Assembly (NCBI GenBank): GCA_949825045.1
Contig: OX463829.1
Span: forward strand, 22,352,715 to 22,416,714
Direction: 5' to 3'
Source: Argyresthia goedartella
Taxonomy: Eukaryota > Arthropoda > Insecta > Lepidoptera > Argyresthiidae
DNA length: 64,000 nt
Shown: one piece after another, positions 46,001-54,600 of the stretch
Numbering within the stretch: position 1 is the first letter of the stretch
Layout: every line of letters begins with the position of its first letter
Position numbers and translations under genes: made by a program
Notes under the pieces: model-generated
Told to the model about the DNA's origin: nothing
The model's input: the letters and a program-made list of their open reading frames with translations, nothing else
Databases searched by the model: none

Positions 46001-47667
46001 ACCTAATAGCTCCATTTTTTATTCGATCCTACGTCATACATAATAGTACTAATAGAGCTGTTAGAGTGTACTAGTACACTGACTGAAATGTACTAGTACG
46101 GAGCGCTCTCTGATGACCGAGCAGGCACAAGACTAATTTTTATTATTATTATTATTATTTTTAACACGAAGAATATAGGAGGCTTCGTTTCGCTCACCCC
46201 ATTCATCATTAAGGGGGCTTCATTTCGCTCACCCCCTCCATCCTTCACCTACCCTGACCCACTTTGCTCAGACAAGCGTCAAACCATTCAGTAGGTTTAT
46301 CGTCCAAAACAATAATTTTGTCGCGCAATTCAGTATTTCTTTCGCTTATTTCAGGTGATTCCGTTGTTCATGGGCATTCGCTCAATTAGTTTTTTATTCG
46401 CTTGTTTTCTGATTCGATGGATTTCTTGAGTACATTTGGGTTGGGTCATGAAATGACTGTCTGTGTTTATAACAAAAGTCTGTTATTTCAGGAGCCGGTG
46501 CTATTTAGTGGATCAATTAAAGACAATATATTGTATGGTGCTCTAGATGAATATGAAGAGATTGACGAAAAAGATTCTACGGTGAGTGTGGCTATTCATT
46601 CTTTTTGTCTTAAAAATGGTTGAACTTGTGATTGTGTTTCCATAATGTTTCCTATGATTTCTGCTACTAAAATGTCAGTATGAAAATTAGCGACATCAAA
46701 CTAAAATACTATGCAAATATTTATTAATTCACAAAAAAATAAATTAAAACAATTTCAAAACTCCGCATGATGTTTTGTCAAAAACTAAATAAATTATCAC
46801 AAATGCATCAATTATTAAAATGTCAAAATACTTAAAGTAAACATACGGCCCCAGGACATCTCCCTGCCAAAGGTTCGCAAAACTAAAAATAGAAGCAACC
46901 CAGGACACTATTAGTACAGCAGAAGCCAAATGTTTACAATATTCCTGTCCGCATGTAATTCTCCAACTCAGATGGACAAAGACGGACACCTAACTCGTTC
47001 ACCTCCATAGAAGGACCCGCCCTGGCTGTGCGCCGCCAAGACAGCACACCTGCAGGAACTCGTGCTCACAAACATCGCGGGCTGGCAGCGTGAGGTGGGC
47101 GCCCGCGGGGGGGAACTCAGCGGGGGGCAGAAGCAGCGCGTCGCTATCGCTAGAGCTATAGTTAAGGTGCGTACACAGTTCGTCAAAACAGCGCACCTAA
47201 AATTGCTTTAGGTGTCCTCTTTCGTAAATCACCTCGTCAAACATGGTAGCCTAGTGTGGGGCCAGAAGCAATATATGTGCCTTTATATAAATGCTTATAT
47301 GTATATCCCTGGGATCTCAGTCCCTTATTTAGGCGATTATAATAAGCTTTATTACTTACCTCTATTTCAGAACCCTAAGATACTGATACTAGACGAAGCT
47401 ACCTCAGCGCTAGACGCGTACTCCGAGTACCTGGTCGACAAAGCTCTCAAGGACATCAGCAAGGACCGAACCGTACTGACCATAGCACACCGACTCAGCA
47501 CCATACAGTCAGCTGACGAAGTGGCGGTCTTAGAAAACGGAGTGATAGTGGAAAAGGGCCCTTATGCAGAGCTTATAGATAAGAAGGACGGATTCTTCAG
47601 AGAACTGATGACGCATCAAACGTTTGTTAGGACGACACGGGATACACCCGTACCACAAAAAGTCTAA
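25041..47667 (+). CDS. ABCB10: ABCB10-like mitochondrial ABC half-transporter (complete, ten exons)
   Basis: ABCB10 is an inner mitochondrial membrane half-transporter linked to haem biosynthesis and oxidative stress protection; it works as a homodimer. Exons: 25041-25407, 25678-25884, 29143-29345, 36289-36423, 38232-38378, 39899-40130, 44253-44530, 46492-46581, 47011-47166, 47371-47667. Phases close to 703 residues (human 738). Residues 1-105 are basic and Ser/Arg-rich, as expected for a mitochondrial presequence. Six-helix transmembrane part: about 120-420 ([67 protein letters not shown]). ATPase part: Walker [10 protein letters not shown] (475-483), Q-loop Gln 523 at the exon 7/8 border, LSGGQ (589-593), Walker B ILILDE (609-614) and switch His 645 in IAHRLST. 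Exon 9 is the least certain: its acceptor is taken as CCATAG before 47011 because the frame upstream is closed. It aligns at full length with ABCB10. ABCB8 is the nearest alternative; the membrane-domain wording favours ABCB10. Confidence 0.94.
25885..26937. other. ABCB10 intron 2, left part
   Basis: I see no coding content or named repeat here, only AT-rich sequence ending in a (TA)n run at about 26920-26938. Confidence 0.5.
26938..27573. mobile_element. Inverted-repeat element containing telomeric CCTAA repeats
   Basis: The left end TGTCACCGGAAAATAATACG, continuing through ATCCGCAAGTTTATAAATTTCCTA, has an exact reverse complement at the right end (about 27526-27573). The inverted repeat is about 47 bp. 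Inside, CCTAA units occur at 27011-27048 (several units, one CATAA variant) and again at 27472-27497. Between them lies a GC-rich segment of about 420 bp that starts with a run of about 15 T. The element sits in (TA)n-rich sequence. Confidence 0.8.
27046..27475 (-). mobile_element. Poly(A)-ended GC-rich insert within telomeric repeats, possibly a TRAS/SART-type LINE fragment
   Basis: On the minus strand the order is (TTAGG)n, GC-rich sequence, poly(A), (TTAGG)n. This is the arrangement left by a 5'-truncated retrotransposon that targets telomeric repeats. Base composition is much richer in GC than the neighbours. Several short frames are open (up to 95 codons) but no motif is recognisable, so the TRAS/SART label is inference. 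Confidence 0.45.
27604..29045. mobile_element. Long-inverted-repeat DNA element, about 1.44 kb, non-coding
   Basis: The left arm (about 27604-27790) contains CCCTTTGATGTTGGAAAAAT, GCCGCCCATACTGCAATTGT, CCACGGATTTTT and CCCATCCATTGGATT. The right arm (about 28872-29045) is its reverse complement with moderate divergence. A third partial copy (CCACGG...GCCACCCATAGTGG) lies at about 27838-27880. No transposase is visible inside. The right end is about 97 bp before ABCB10 exon 3. Confidence 0.7.
30118..32935 (-). pseudogene. LINE ORF2 remnant (endonuclease and reverse transcriptase)
   Basis: Three breaks are seen. A stop after the endonuclease part (32396) coincides with a 54-bp palindrome. A frame change lies between the 32377-31868 frame and the 32133-30913 frame. 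An in-frame TAA at 30913-30915 lies shortly after the RT active site. Endonuclease motifs include [11 protein letters not shown] motifs include [50 protein letters not shown] and the catalytic FADDT. The C-terminal 252-codon part (to 30118) keeps [18 protein letters not shown] and [12 protein letters not shown]. Confidence 0.88.
32373..32426. repeat. Micro-foldback inside LINE ORF2, 26-bp arms
   Basis: Arms 32373-32398 and 32401-32426 are reverse complements with one mismatch and a 2-nt spacer. It interrupts the ORF between endonuclease (ending FTSKSVIS) and the following LPSDHSG motif, so it arose after the element was coding. Confidence 0.9.
33045..33330 (+). other. Unassigned block with a helicase-like frame
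   Basis: The plus frame around 33165-33220 reads [18 protein letters not shown], which faintly resembles the late motif of Pif1/Helitron-type helicases (K-x-Q-G-x-T-L). The frame closes soon after. This may be a Helitron scrap or chance. Confidence 0.25.
33339..34553 (-). mobile_element. MITE M1 copy split by a LINE fragment
   Basis: The left part (33339-33727) runs from TTTTATCTACACACGTATCA to TAGAACTCTCGAGTGATTTT. The right part (34503-34553) continues with TCTCGAGTATTAATGTCCTC and ends GTCACATAAACTACG. Removing 33728-34502 gives the order seen, uninterrupted, in the copy at 18998-19455. Confidence 0.75.
33766..34503 (-). mobile_element. 5'-truncated LINE, ORF2 C-terminal end, with (ATTTG)n tail
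   Basis: A 173-codon frame (34503-33982) reads as the C-terminal domain after the RT of a CR1-like LINE ([51 protein letters not shown]). The 3' UTR follows and ends at 33766-33785 in a short AAATC repeat (plus strand), the family-type microsatellite tail. The sequence is distinct from the LINE at 29868-32937. Insertion into MITE M1 is clear. Confidence 0.8.
34700..36060. repeat. Dispersed lepidopteran repeat (family P), multi-part
   Basis: Marked by AAGTGCGAGTCGGACTCGCT at 34711, ACGGAACCCTAAAAAACCGG near 35587, GACAGACGGACGGACAGACC near 35978 and AGCCCTAAAAA at 36050. The reversed partner at 57497-57830 has TTTTTAGGGTTCCGTACC and the same GACAGAC/GTCTGTC block. Small pieces lie near 16485 and 41045. 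No coding content. The class is not established. Confidence 0.65.
36424..38231. other. ABCB10 intron 4
   Basis: No gene or clear transposon recognised. A short tandem GCCTGTATAGCCTGTGGCCT occurs near 38005-38040. Confidence 0.5.
38572..38627. repeat. 28-bp tandem duplication
   Basis: ACGTGCAGTTCTGTGTGGCC plus ATCACGAG occurs twice in a row. Confidence 0.8.
38720..38900 (-). mobile_element. SINE2 copy in ABCB10 intron 5
   Basis: Has the tail CATAAACATTTATATACAGG, ACCCTGCGTCGTGGGAACCA and GAAACAGCGACATCACACGC. It ends with the reversed head GCGCCACAGAGGTCGTCATC. The middle B box is eroded. Confidence 0.75.
38873..39374. repeat. 251-bp tandem duplication, nearly identical
   Basis: Units 38873-39123 and 39124-39374 begin CGCCACAGAGGTCGTCATCT and end CGCGCCATGAACA. 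Only one base difference was noticed (GAAGTATAAC versus GAACTATAAC). Each unit carries the SINE2 head border plus a LINE-like 3' tail (GAGATAAGCTAGCCTTTGTA, TTTGCAATAAAG). An adjacent (GA)n run is at 39504-39522. Confidence 0.93.
39626..39890 (+). mobile_element. SINE1 copy 2, abutting ABCB10 exon 6
   Basis: A box TTTAGCCTAGCGGTTAGTAA, B box GTTCGAATCTC, body AAATATTTGTGTGATGAGGA, then CTAGTACCCATAACACAAGC and the tail ATTTATTTATTTATTTG. The tail runs into the pyrimidine tract TTCTCTGTCCCAG of the exon 6 acceptor at 39898, with no unrelated sequence between. Confidence 0.85.
40170..40325. mobile_element. Foldback MITE, about 155 bp
   Basis: CATCGCTGACTTATACAACC then CCGCTCCGGCTCGGCA at the left is matched in reverse complement by TGCCGAGTTGCAGCGGGG then TTGTATGAGTCAGCGATG at the right. 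It lies 40 bp after ABCB10 exon 6. Confidence 0.75.
40392..40486. repeat. 19-bp tandem repeat, five units
   Basis: Units read AACATTTCGGCTGTGAGTT with small changes (TTCGGC or TGCGAC). Confidence 0.88.
40487..42558. other. ABCB10 intron 6, left part
   Basis: A 23-bp direct repeat (TAAATAACTATAATTATACG plus CTT) lies at about 41481 and 41514. A family P scrap lies near 41045. TCTCGAGAACATTCTCGC-like motifs recur near 40886, 41397 and 42356. No gene recognised. Confidence 0.45.
42559..43841 (+). mobile_element. maT-type mariner (DD37D), 1283 bp
   Basis: Terminal inverted repeats of about 25 bp: GAGTCAGGTCATAAGTTCTG at the left (to 42583), mirrored at 43817-43841. A TA precedes the left end by one base; the right flank is not a clean TA. 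The length suits a full mariner. It lies in ABCB10 intron 6, same strand as the gene. Confidence 0.92.
42700..43717 (+). pseudogene. maT mariner transposase, broken by a small deletion/frameshift
   Basis: The transposase starts at the ATG 42700 ([20 protein letters not shown]) with a helix-turn-helix DNA-binding region. The frame ends at 42990; the rest continues in another frame from about 42955 ([17 protein letters not shown]). About eight to ten residues seem lost at the junction near 42955-42965. The catalytic triad is visible: Asp in ILFSDEKIF, Asp in [10 protein letters not shown] and Asp in LSPLDYKIW. There are 37 residues between the last two, giving DD37D (maT) rather than the DD34D of classical mariners. 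The protein ends with [17 protein letters not shown]. Confidence 0.9.
44051..44088. repeat. Perfect micro-foldback, 18-bp arms, 2-nt loop
   Basis: Arms GGGGGTGAATGACTTACA (44051-44068) and its exact complement (44071-44088) lie about 165 bp before ABCB10 exon 7. Confidence 0.9.
44972..45378 (+). mobile_element. LINE 3' end fragment, opposite orientation to the 30-kb LINE
   Basis: The frame [20 protein letters not shown] followed by LSKKG equals the last residues of the LINE ORF2 at 30118. The same 3' UTR follows (CTGTATGGGGTTAATCTGGC, CTCCCACAGTGGTCTAATAT, ATATCTACAGTAATAAAGAT). Confidence 0.85.
46155..46265 (+). repeat. Hairpin family H, copy 4
   Basis: AACACGAAGAATATAGGAGG then CTTCGTTTCGCTCACCCC, followed by a second AAGGGGGCTTCATTTCGCTC then ACCCCCTCCATCCTTCACCT. 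The hairpin unit is doubled here. It follows an (ATT)n run at 46140-46158. Confidence 0.6.
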
Positions 47668-48202
47668 AGATGTTCTTTATTTAGTAAAATTTCGGGTACG
47701 GAATTGGGTAAGGTCTTACGTAAATTTTATTAATTTGTCAGGATTTTATTTTAGTCTCCATATTAATTATCATTGAGCTGCGCTCTACCATTTGACTGAA
47801 GAACAGCAAATGTAAGTCAATGCATTATGCAATAAATAAGTACAGTTTATAGTGATTTATTTGTTTATTATATGTACTTATTTACAGACTTTTTTACTTT
47901 CATATTTGTGATATTCAGTACCTATTTAGATGCAATAGATAAATGGGGGACAAAAATGATAGTTTATATGATATGCAAGTTTACTAGACAGAGTACAATG
48001 ATGGTATATGAATTTTCAGTATAGATGATGTTTATAATCTATGAAAGTCGTTTAATTAGTATAAATTGTACAGTTAGAATGGGTATTTATTTTTTTTGGT
48101 GTAAAATAAACGGATTTTGTTTATCCACGTCCTATCTTTAGTATTTCCCCCTGAAAGAATTACAATAACCGCGCCAATTTCTAATTAGCTTATTACAATA
48201 TA
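47668..48202 (+). other. ABCB10 3' UTR and downstream
   Basis: AATAAA-type signals occur at about 47831 (CAATAAATAAG) and 48103 (AAAATAAACGG). Either could end the transcript. No other content is recognised. Confidence 0.5.
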
Positions 48203-48598
48203 TACAGGGAGTCCTATAACTAAACGTCAATCGAGTACCAGGAGATAGTCCTGCTTACACAGGTTCTGGCAAAAATATAAAAAAAAATGTCGATATGAAC
48301 TTTAAACTTTGTAAAAATAAAAAATGGTTCCGGCCCGTGAAGGCTTAATGTAAAATTACCCTCTCACTAAACTAAAATAACTCCCGAAACTCATATTGTC
48401 TTAGTCCCAAAATGCCTGAAATTTAGAATGGATCAATTTCCATATGTCTGATAAATGACAAGCGTTGATCAACAGTATATGAAAATACCTGATTGTTGTA
48501 AGAAAAAGACTTGTCAGAGTAAAACAAACTTAATTTTGATTTCTGTTAACAAAAATAGGTAGGTAAGTATTCATATTCTTTATTGCACAGAAATCTTA

Positions 48599-48599
<1 letters not shown>

Positions 48600-48629
<30 letters not shown>

Positions 48630-50645
48630 TTTATTTATTCATAAAATCTTACAGTTCAAAGGTGTATATAACAAGAACATAAATTACAGATAGGCTACAT
48701 TATTTTCATACAGCAGACCAACAACCAAGCTAAGCATTAAAAATGCTTGTGTTATGATTACTAGCTGCTCACATTAACACCGTTAGAGTCTAAACAAAAG
48801 TTACAAATTATGTCATGTATGAGAGCATAATATTATGAAATGTGTCCCTCCCTGGGTCGCCGGTGAAAATGCGTGTGAGTGTTGTTTTTGTTTTGTGTGT
48901 ATTCAGCTATTTAAAATGTATGTGCGGATTTTACTTTATTATAGATAAAATATTTTCAGTTTGCTCGTAGTTTAGTGTTAAAAGCCAATTAGTTATAATT
49001 TGCTTACATTTAAATTTACATAGACCAAATATACTATGTTCTTTATTGATAATGTTATAGAGCCTGGGACCCTGAAAGACGAGAAATCTGTTCAAAAAGA
49101 AAGTTCTGCTTCTTACAGCAGAACAGACAGCATAATTTCGTCGATTTATACCGATTTCAGTTGAGTAAGGAGTGTAAGAATGTTGTTTTAGTGTTGTATG
49201 TAATATGTACAGTTGTCTGACGGTTAGAGTGTCTGAAATTTATTATCAATTAGCTTATCCATATGTAACACTATATATAAAAGTGCTATAAAAATTAAGT
49301 AAGGCGCTCTCAGGCGCCGCCATAATTAATTGAGTTTATGTATCTGTACTCAGCATTTTTCTTGGCCGGACAGTCAGCGTCGCCTGTTTTATGGCTACTT
49401 TGCTTTTTGTAGCGTAGGCATGTTGCGCATTTTGGTAATTCAGATGTTTTTGTGCAGTCGGTCGTCAGGTGCCCTAGTTCGCCGCAATGTCCACAAGTTG
49501 GTTTTGCCTCTTTGCAGGTCTTAGCAGCGTGTCCATACTGCTGACACTTGTAACATCTTGTTACTAGGGTGAAATCTCTTACAGTACACGATGACCAATT
49601 GATAAAAACCCTGTCCTGAGTAATGAGAGCCTTGCGGATTTCGGCAGGTACTTCGATTATATAATTAACGGCATCTGTGTCCTTTTTGCCAGATTTGTGG
49701 CTCAGCTTTATTGAGGTCAAAAATGAGTCTAGCGTCAATTTCGGCATTTTTTCGGCAAGATTTTGTTCAAAGAGACATTTAAAAGCTTCGCTCTCTGTTA
49801 GGGAAGTGGGTACTCCAAAAACAGTGATTCTCGGTCTACGCTTCGAGGGCTCATCCACCTTCAGGCCTGAGGAAGATAGTTGAGAAGCCTGCTTAAGTTT
49901 TTCTATGTCTTCCTTATAGTCAGTGCTTATAATGACCCCACCGTTTTTTGTCTTGCGAAGACCACGGACGTGGAGTTTCATAACTTCAGGGCGAATAATT
50001 TTTTGAACTAGATCTTTAGTCTCGTCACTGGTCTTGTTCTGGTCATGAGGGTAAATAGCTACAGAGCTAAGGGTGCTGGGGCGCATAAAGTTGTTGCTAC
50101 TTTTCTTGACAATCTCGGCAAAAGAAGTGGAGCCGGAGGTCGCTGTTTTGTAATTATCTTTAATGGCCTCATTAAGTGCTTGTATTTTTATTGATAGGTC
50201 CTGATTTTCTTTCAGCGTCTGAATTGTGGTTTGGGCTTGAAGGGCTTTTTGTTTAAGCGATTGGTATTGGACAGCCATTTGAGATGTCCCATTTCCTATT
50301 TTACGGCACAGATTATTTATTCTCAGTTTTTGTTCCGAGTTAAGTTTTCCTTCGGAGGATATAGAGCATACTTCGTTGAGGCACTTTTCAATCGTGGCCA
50401 TCCAATTCTGTAGTTCACTGGTACGCACAACTTCCATTGTATTTTCATTGTCCTGGGGGTTGTGTTGGCTCTGACATGTAGAAGGGCAGGTCGGGGGTGG
50501 TGAACGGCTGGTGAGGTGGCTCCGGTTGAACGGGCTACCTTCGCTCATCTTGACATATAGTTGCTACAAATTATGTTAGATGCATGACAGTCAATAACAC
50601 TTCAATAGTTGCAACGAACACAAAACACACAAACACAAAGTAGGT
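48600..50645 (-). mobile_element. ORF1-only LINE derivative (half-LINE)
   Basis: On the minus strand: a 5' leader, an intact ORF1 (50548-49310), and a start codon in GTTATGGCGGCGCC that overlaps the ORF1 end like an ORF2 start. Within about 25 bases follows sequence that reads as ORF2 C-terminal end (SRTFFLNRFLVFQGPRLYNI, about 49130-49070). It ends in an (ATT)n tail, seen as (AAT)n at 48603-48630. Endonuclease and RT are missing. Confidence 0.7.
49310..50548 (-). CDS. LINE ORF1, gag-like zinc-knuckle protein (412 residues, intact)
   Basis: ORF1 of a Jockey/CR1-type LINE, an RNA-binding protein that packages the element's transcript. The N-terminal third is polar and predicted coiled coil (LKEN/QALNEAIKDNY region, about residues 90-130). 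A central RNA-binding region follows (VMKLHVRGLRKTKNGGVIIS, RRPRITVFGVPTSLTESEAF). The C-terminus holds CCHC zinc knuckles CYKCQQYGHAAKTC and CGHCGELGHLTTDC, and a third CATCLRYKKQSSH...C. The whole frame is open, unlike every other transposon ORF in this window except the Pao integrase. The ATG at 50548 is the first in frame. It is not a host gene by appearance. Confidence 0.88.
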   Translation of the reverse strand: MSEGSPFNRSHLTSRSPPPTCPSTCQSQHNPQDNENTMEVVRTSELQNWMATIEKCLNEVCSISSEGKLNSEQKLRINNLCRKIGNGTSQMAVQYQSLKQKALQAQTTIQTLKENQDLSIKIQALNEAIKDNYKTATSGSTSFAEIVKKSSNNFMRPSTLSSVAIYPHDQNKTSDETKDLVQKIIRPEVMKLHVRGLRKTKNGGVIISTDYKEDIEKLKQASQLSSSGLKVDEPSKRRPRITVFGVPTSLTESEAFKCLFEQNLAEKMPKLTLDSFLTSIKLSHKSGKKDTDAVNYIIEVPAEIRKALITQDRVFINWSSCTVRDFTLVTRCYKCQQYGHAAKTCKEAKPTCGHCGELGHLTTDCTKTSELPKCATCLRYKKQSSHKTGDADCPAKKNAEYRYINSINYGGA

Positions 50646-51576
50646 CACGGATTAGTTGAGTAGAGAATTTATATTATAATTTCTTTATTCACATGCACAC
50701 GTCCGAAACGTGCGAGCGCGCCACAATCATCTCCTATCATAGTAAGGTAACAAAACATTTTATGAGCAAAGGCGAGCTTATCTCTAAAGAGAGGACAGGA
50801 AAAATTGTGCAAAAAAGTAATACAATGCTTAATTCCATTGAAGATGATGTACGTAAATATAAGAAAACATTTTAAGTTAACATTAACTAAAGGAGATATA
50901 GATATTATTTAGTTGTAACGTTTTCTTAATGTTGAAACAGATTCAAAAAAATTGCCAACCTCCTTTTACCATAAAGTAGATCAATATCCTTACCTACCTA
51001 CATGGTATAAGAATCTAAACTACATGATACTCAACTGGAAAGGCACCTAAACAATTTCTTATCAGCTGTACAAAACACAAAAGGTATTTTGACTTTCAGT
51101 CATTTCATTCATCAGAAAGAGTCTATAAGGATTTCAGGCATTTTGGGACTAAGACAATATGAGTTTGGGAGATATAGAAAGACGGTAATTTGACATTAAG
51201 CCCTCTCGGGCCGGACCCTTAAAAATATCTGCACCCTTTTATAAATTTCTAGTAACTTTGACAACAAATTATCGATGAACCAACTGTCATTTTTTTTGCA
51301 ATATATCTCCCAGACCCTATAAAGGTAGGCCTGTCTCCTAGTACTCGCTTGACGGCTTAGACTTACGGGACACCCTGTATATCATTGTTACATAGGTAGT
51401 TCTTAATTAACAGCTGACTTAGATAAACTCAGTTGTTAAACACAATTTATCTCGCAACTACGTCCTTTTTGTTGTATACAAACGTGTTTAAAACGTGGAC
51501 TTTGTACGCGAACTCGCGCCAACATATATTTCAGCCCACTGTAGGCTGAAAACAAACAGTAATCTTCACACACGCA

Positions 51577-51581
51577 TCAGT
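51577..51581 (+). promoter_or_regulatory. Candidate initiator (TCAGT) of the synthetase gene
   Basis: TCAGT fits the arthropod initiator core and lies 25 bp before the ATG at 51606. No TATA box at -30 is apparent. Weak evidence alone. Confidence 0.3.
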
Positions 51582-51605
51582 CGCTAGCGGGAAAACGCGC
51601 GCAAG

Positions 51606-54600
51606 ATGTCTCACCTAAAACTTTTGCGCGCGAATCTTGCGCGGCAAATCCTGAAGGATGTCAAACGTGACAAATTAAAAAGTGGTTTGGTGAAGCAGGT
51701 TTTTGCAAGGAGGTTGGCCACGCAGGCTGCGACAGTGAGCGATACGAAGTTTCTTACGTCGCCGTGGGGCGAAATTGAAATGGGAAAGGAAACGCTGACT
51801 GAATATGTTTTCAAAGATCTGGAAATGTGGGCAGATAAACCGTCGGTGGTGAGTGATATTTCTTTAACTTTACAGTATGTAGTAAAAGTAAGCCTAGTCT
51901 GTTAGGACTAGTAAGGATATGTGAGGCCTTTTCCTCAACGTTGGACCAGCTTACAATATCCTGGAGTCTAGATATAAGGTCCATATCAGGGACCTTACGT
52001 TCGTATCCGGATCGTATGTTCGCGACATATCACAATCCTACCCTTGTCCTCCGTGTGGTAGGTAATGAACGACACACCTGCCCGTTTTGCCTGCCCAGAC
52101 CTCAAGGCAAAACTTTTCCGAGAAGTTAGAGCGTATCGTAATTTTTGTATTTTATAGATACCGAATCATCTATCCATAATAATTGATTTACATTTTACAC
52201 TCTATACAGCCACATAAATTCCTTCTGGCCCCACACTAGGATACCCTTTCTCGTGGGAACCAGAAACAGCTACGACACACACATAAAGATCAAAGGCCTG
52301 GGGATTTTTTCTTTCTCCCCACCAGACGGGAAGCAAACCTGGGATCTCTTGAGGCAACGCCACAGGCGTCGTCTCGATGATCTCAGTATAATGCTACCGA
52401 TACAACCCAAAAAATAAATTCTACAGATCTTTCCTTGCGCCCTTGATTAGTACAATTAACCGGCTACGACTGACGATGTAACATTAGCCACAGTCCAAAG
52501 TGCAGTCAATCAACATCTTTATTCAAGTGCTGCAACTGCTTGCATACATCTGATTGCCTTAACCACGTTATGTGCAAAGTTCGTTTTACCGCCATTTGTA
52601 TGTCGCGTATAGCTACGGAGCGCTGGGATGGTAGCGACTTATAAATAGACCCTAGCAAGGTTAAGGTGACGGGACGGCCTTTGGCAAGACACTGCCCCGT
52701 ATTTGTATGTTTCGGATGTTTTCAAAATACTGTAAACACATAAACATTTATTTACAAGCACATGCATTACTCCTAGCCCCACACTAGGATACCCTGTGTC
52801 ACGGGATCCAGAAACAGCGACGTCCCACATATAAACAGCCAAGACCTGGGGATTTTTTATTTATCCCCAGCAGGGATTCGCACCTGGGACCTCTCGTGGC
52901 AGAGCCTCGAACCGCAACTCCGCAGAGGTCGTCATAATAAGGCACGAGCCTCTGCGAATTTTCATTGGTTTTGGACTTTATTAACAAGCCATAAGATTAA
53001 TCATTTAGTGGGAATATATTATAGTTCCTTGAAACTGATTAAGGGTTAACGAATTGCTAATCAAAAATTTAAAAAATGGCACAATAAATACACTTATTAT
53101 AGCAGAACGTGACTTAAGTAATGTGTATTATCTCGAAAATGTCGCTATTTATCTAATCGCGAAAATGTAGTGATAAACAACCATAAAATGTAACTTTACC
53201 TCAGATACCTATCTATCTATACCTTATTTCGTTCACAGTCTAATTGTAAAGTAAGTCGGTAGACCGTAGTAACGTATCATAGATAAGCTTATCTACAGTG
53301 CGTTGTGGGTCATACATACATCACATCACAGATAAAGCGTTAGACAAGGGCTGATGGTCTACGCGGTTTCATGGCTGCCACTGTTTGTTTAGACACCATT
53401 TAGAGACCAAGGCCTTAGAAGCGATACGTCTAATAATCCGCAAGGAGTAGCGGGGGCAGGTAACTCAAACTGAGTGGCGTGCTTCCTCTCCACACTACAG
53501 AGGCACACGGACTTTTAGAGACCAAGGTCTTAGAAGCGATACGTCTAATAATCCGCAAGGGGTAGCGGGGGCAGGTAACTCAAACTGAGTGGCGTGCTTC
53601 CTCTCCACACTACAGTGTCACACGGACTTTTAGAGACAAGGTCTTAGAAGCGATACGTCTAATAATCCGCTAGGGGTAGCGGGGGCAGGTAACTCAAACT
53701 GAGTGGCGTGCTTCCTCTCCACGCTACAGAGGCACACGGACTTCTCCGTCTCCTAACAAATCCGCCCTTGTCAACCAGGTGGAATGTGGGTAGGTATGTC
53801 TGTATGAGAACGTTCGTCTATATCGGGCATATTGCATCCTTTATATTGGATCCAATCCGTGTTTATCCTCAAAACAAACGTCAAATCCGATACATTTTTG
53901 TTTTTAAACAAGTTTCGAACAGGTGTTTATTTTTTTAAGTAAGACCCATATCTTTATTTCTCGCGTAACTCATAAAAGTGAGTGAGAAATAAATATTAGA
54001 TGCAAAATACATGATCATTTATTATTACTTATATTTGCCTAAATAGAAATTGAGTAAAATTTAGCCTAGCGGGTAGTGACGCTGCCTACGAAGCTGACGG
54101 TCCTGGGTTCGAATCCCGGTATGGGCAAATATTTGTGTGAATATTTGTTTCTTAGAATATTCTATGTATTTACATAAGTATCTCTATTTAATATATCGTT
54201 GTCTAGTATCCATAACACAAGCCGGTCGGTTCAATTCTGTTAGCTTGTCCTCTAATATTTATTAATTATTATTTATTGGACATTCGATATAACTTTTCCC
54301 TTCGCCGGTAAAGTGGTTGAAATGAAACCAATGTTTCTAGCTCTAAAAAATGTATTACCCAAAAGAGGGAAAAAAATCTTATGGGTTTTGGAAATAGAAT
54401 AATTACCCCAAATTATTAAGGCATCAAATCTATCTATAGTAAAAATAAGTGGGTATTTGAAAGAATGAAAGCAATATTAAGAGCCGCTGCTTCATACCCG
54501 CTATCTTATTTTTTTTAATTGGGGAATTGTGATCTGACTGGCAATTGCCGGATATTGCTTTACCCATTTTTTTGACAGTTGTTCACTACAGCCAACTTAA

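Larger units (their letters stand above)
48203..51383. mobile_element. Long-inverted-repeat element enclosing a LINE derivative
   Basis: The left arm (48203-48490) has ATATACAGGGAGTCCTATAA, GAGTACCAGGAGATAG, GGTTCCGGCCCGTGAAGG, CTCATATTGTCTTAGTCCCA and AAATGCCTGAAAT. The right arm (about 51090-51383) carries these in reverse complement, ending GGGACACCCTGTATATC. The arms are diverged. A 60-codon frame at 50693-50875 lies between the LINE and the right arm and has no recognisable domain. Confidence 0.75.

Noticed and set aside
50693..50875. Small host gene of 60 codons
   Set aside because: It lies inside an inverted-repeat element, has no recognisable domain and no supported splice context.
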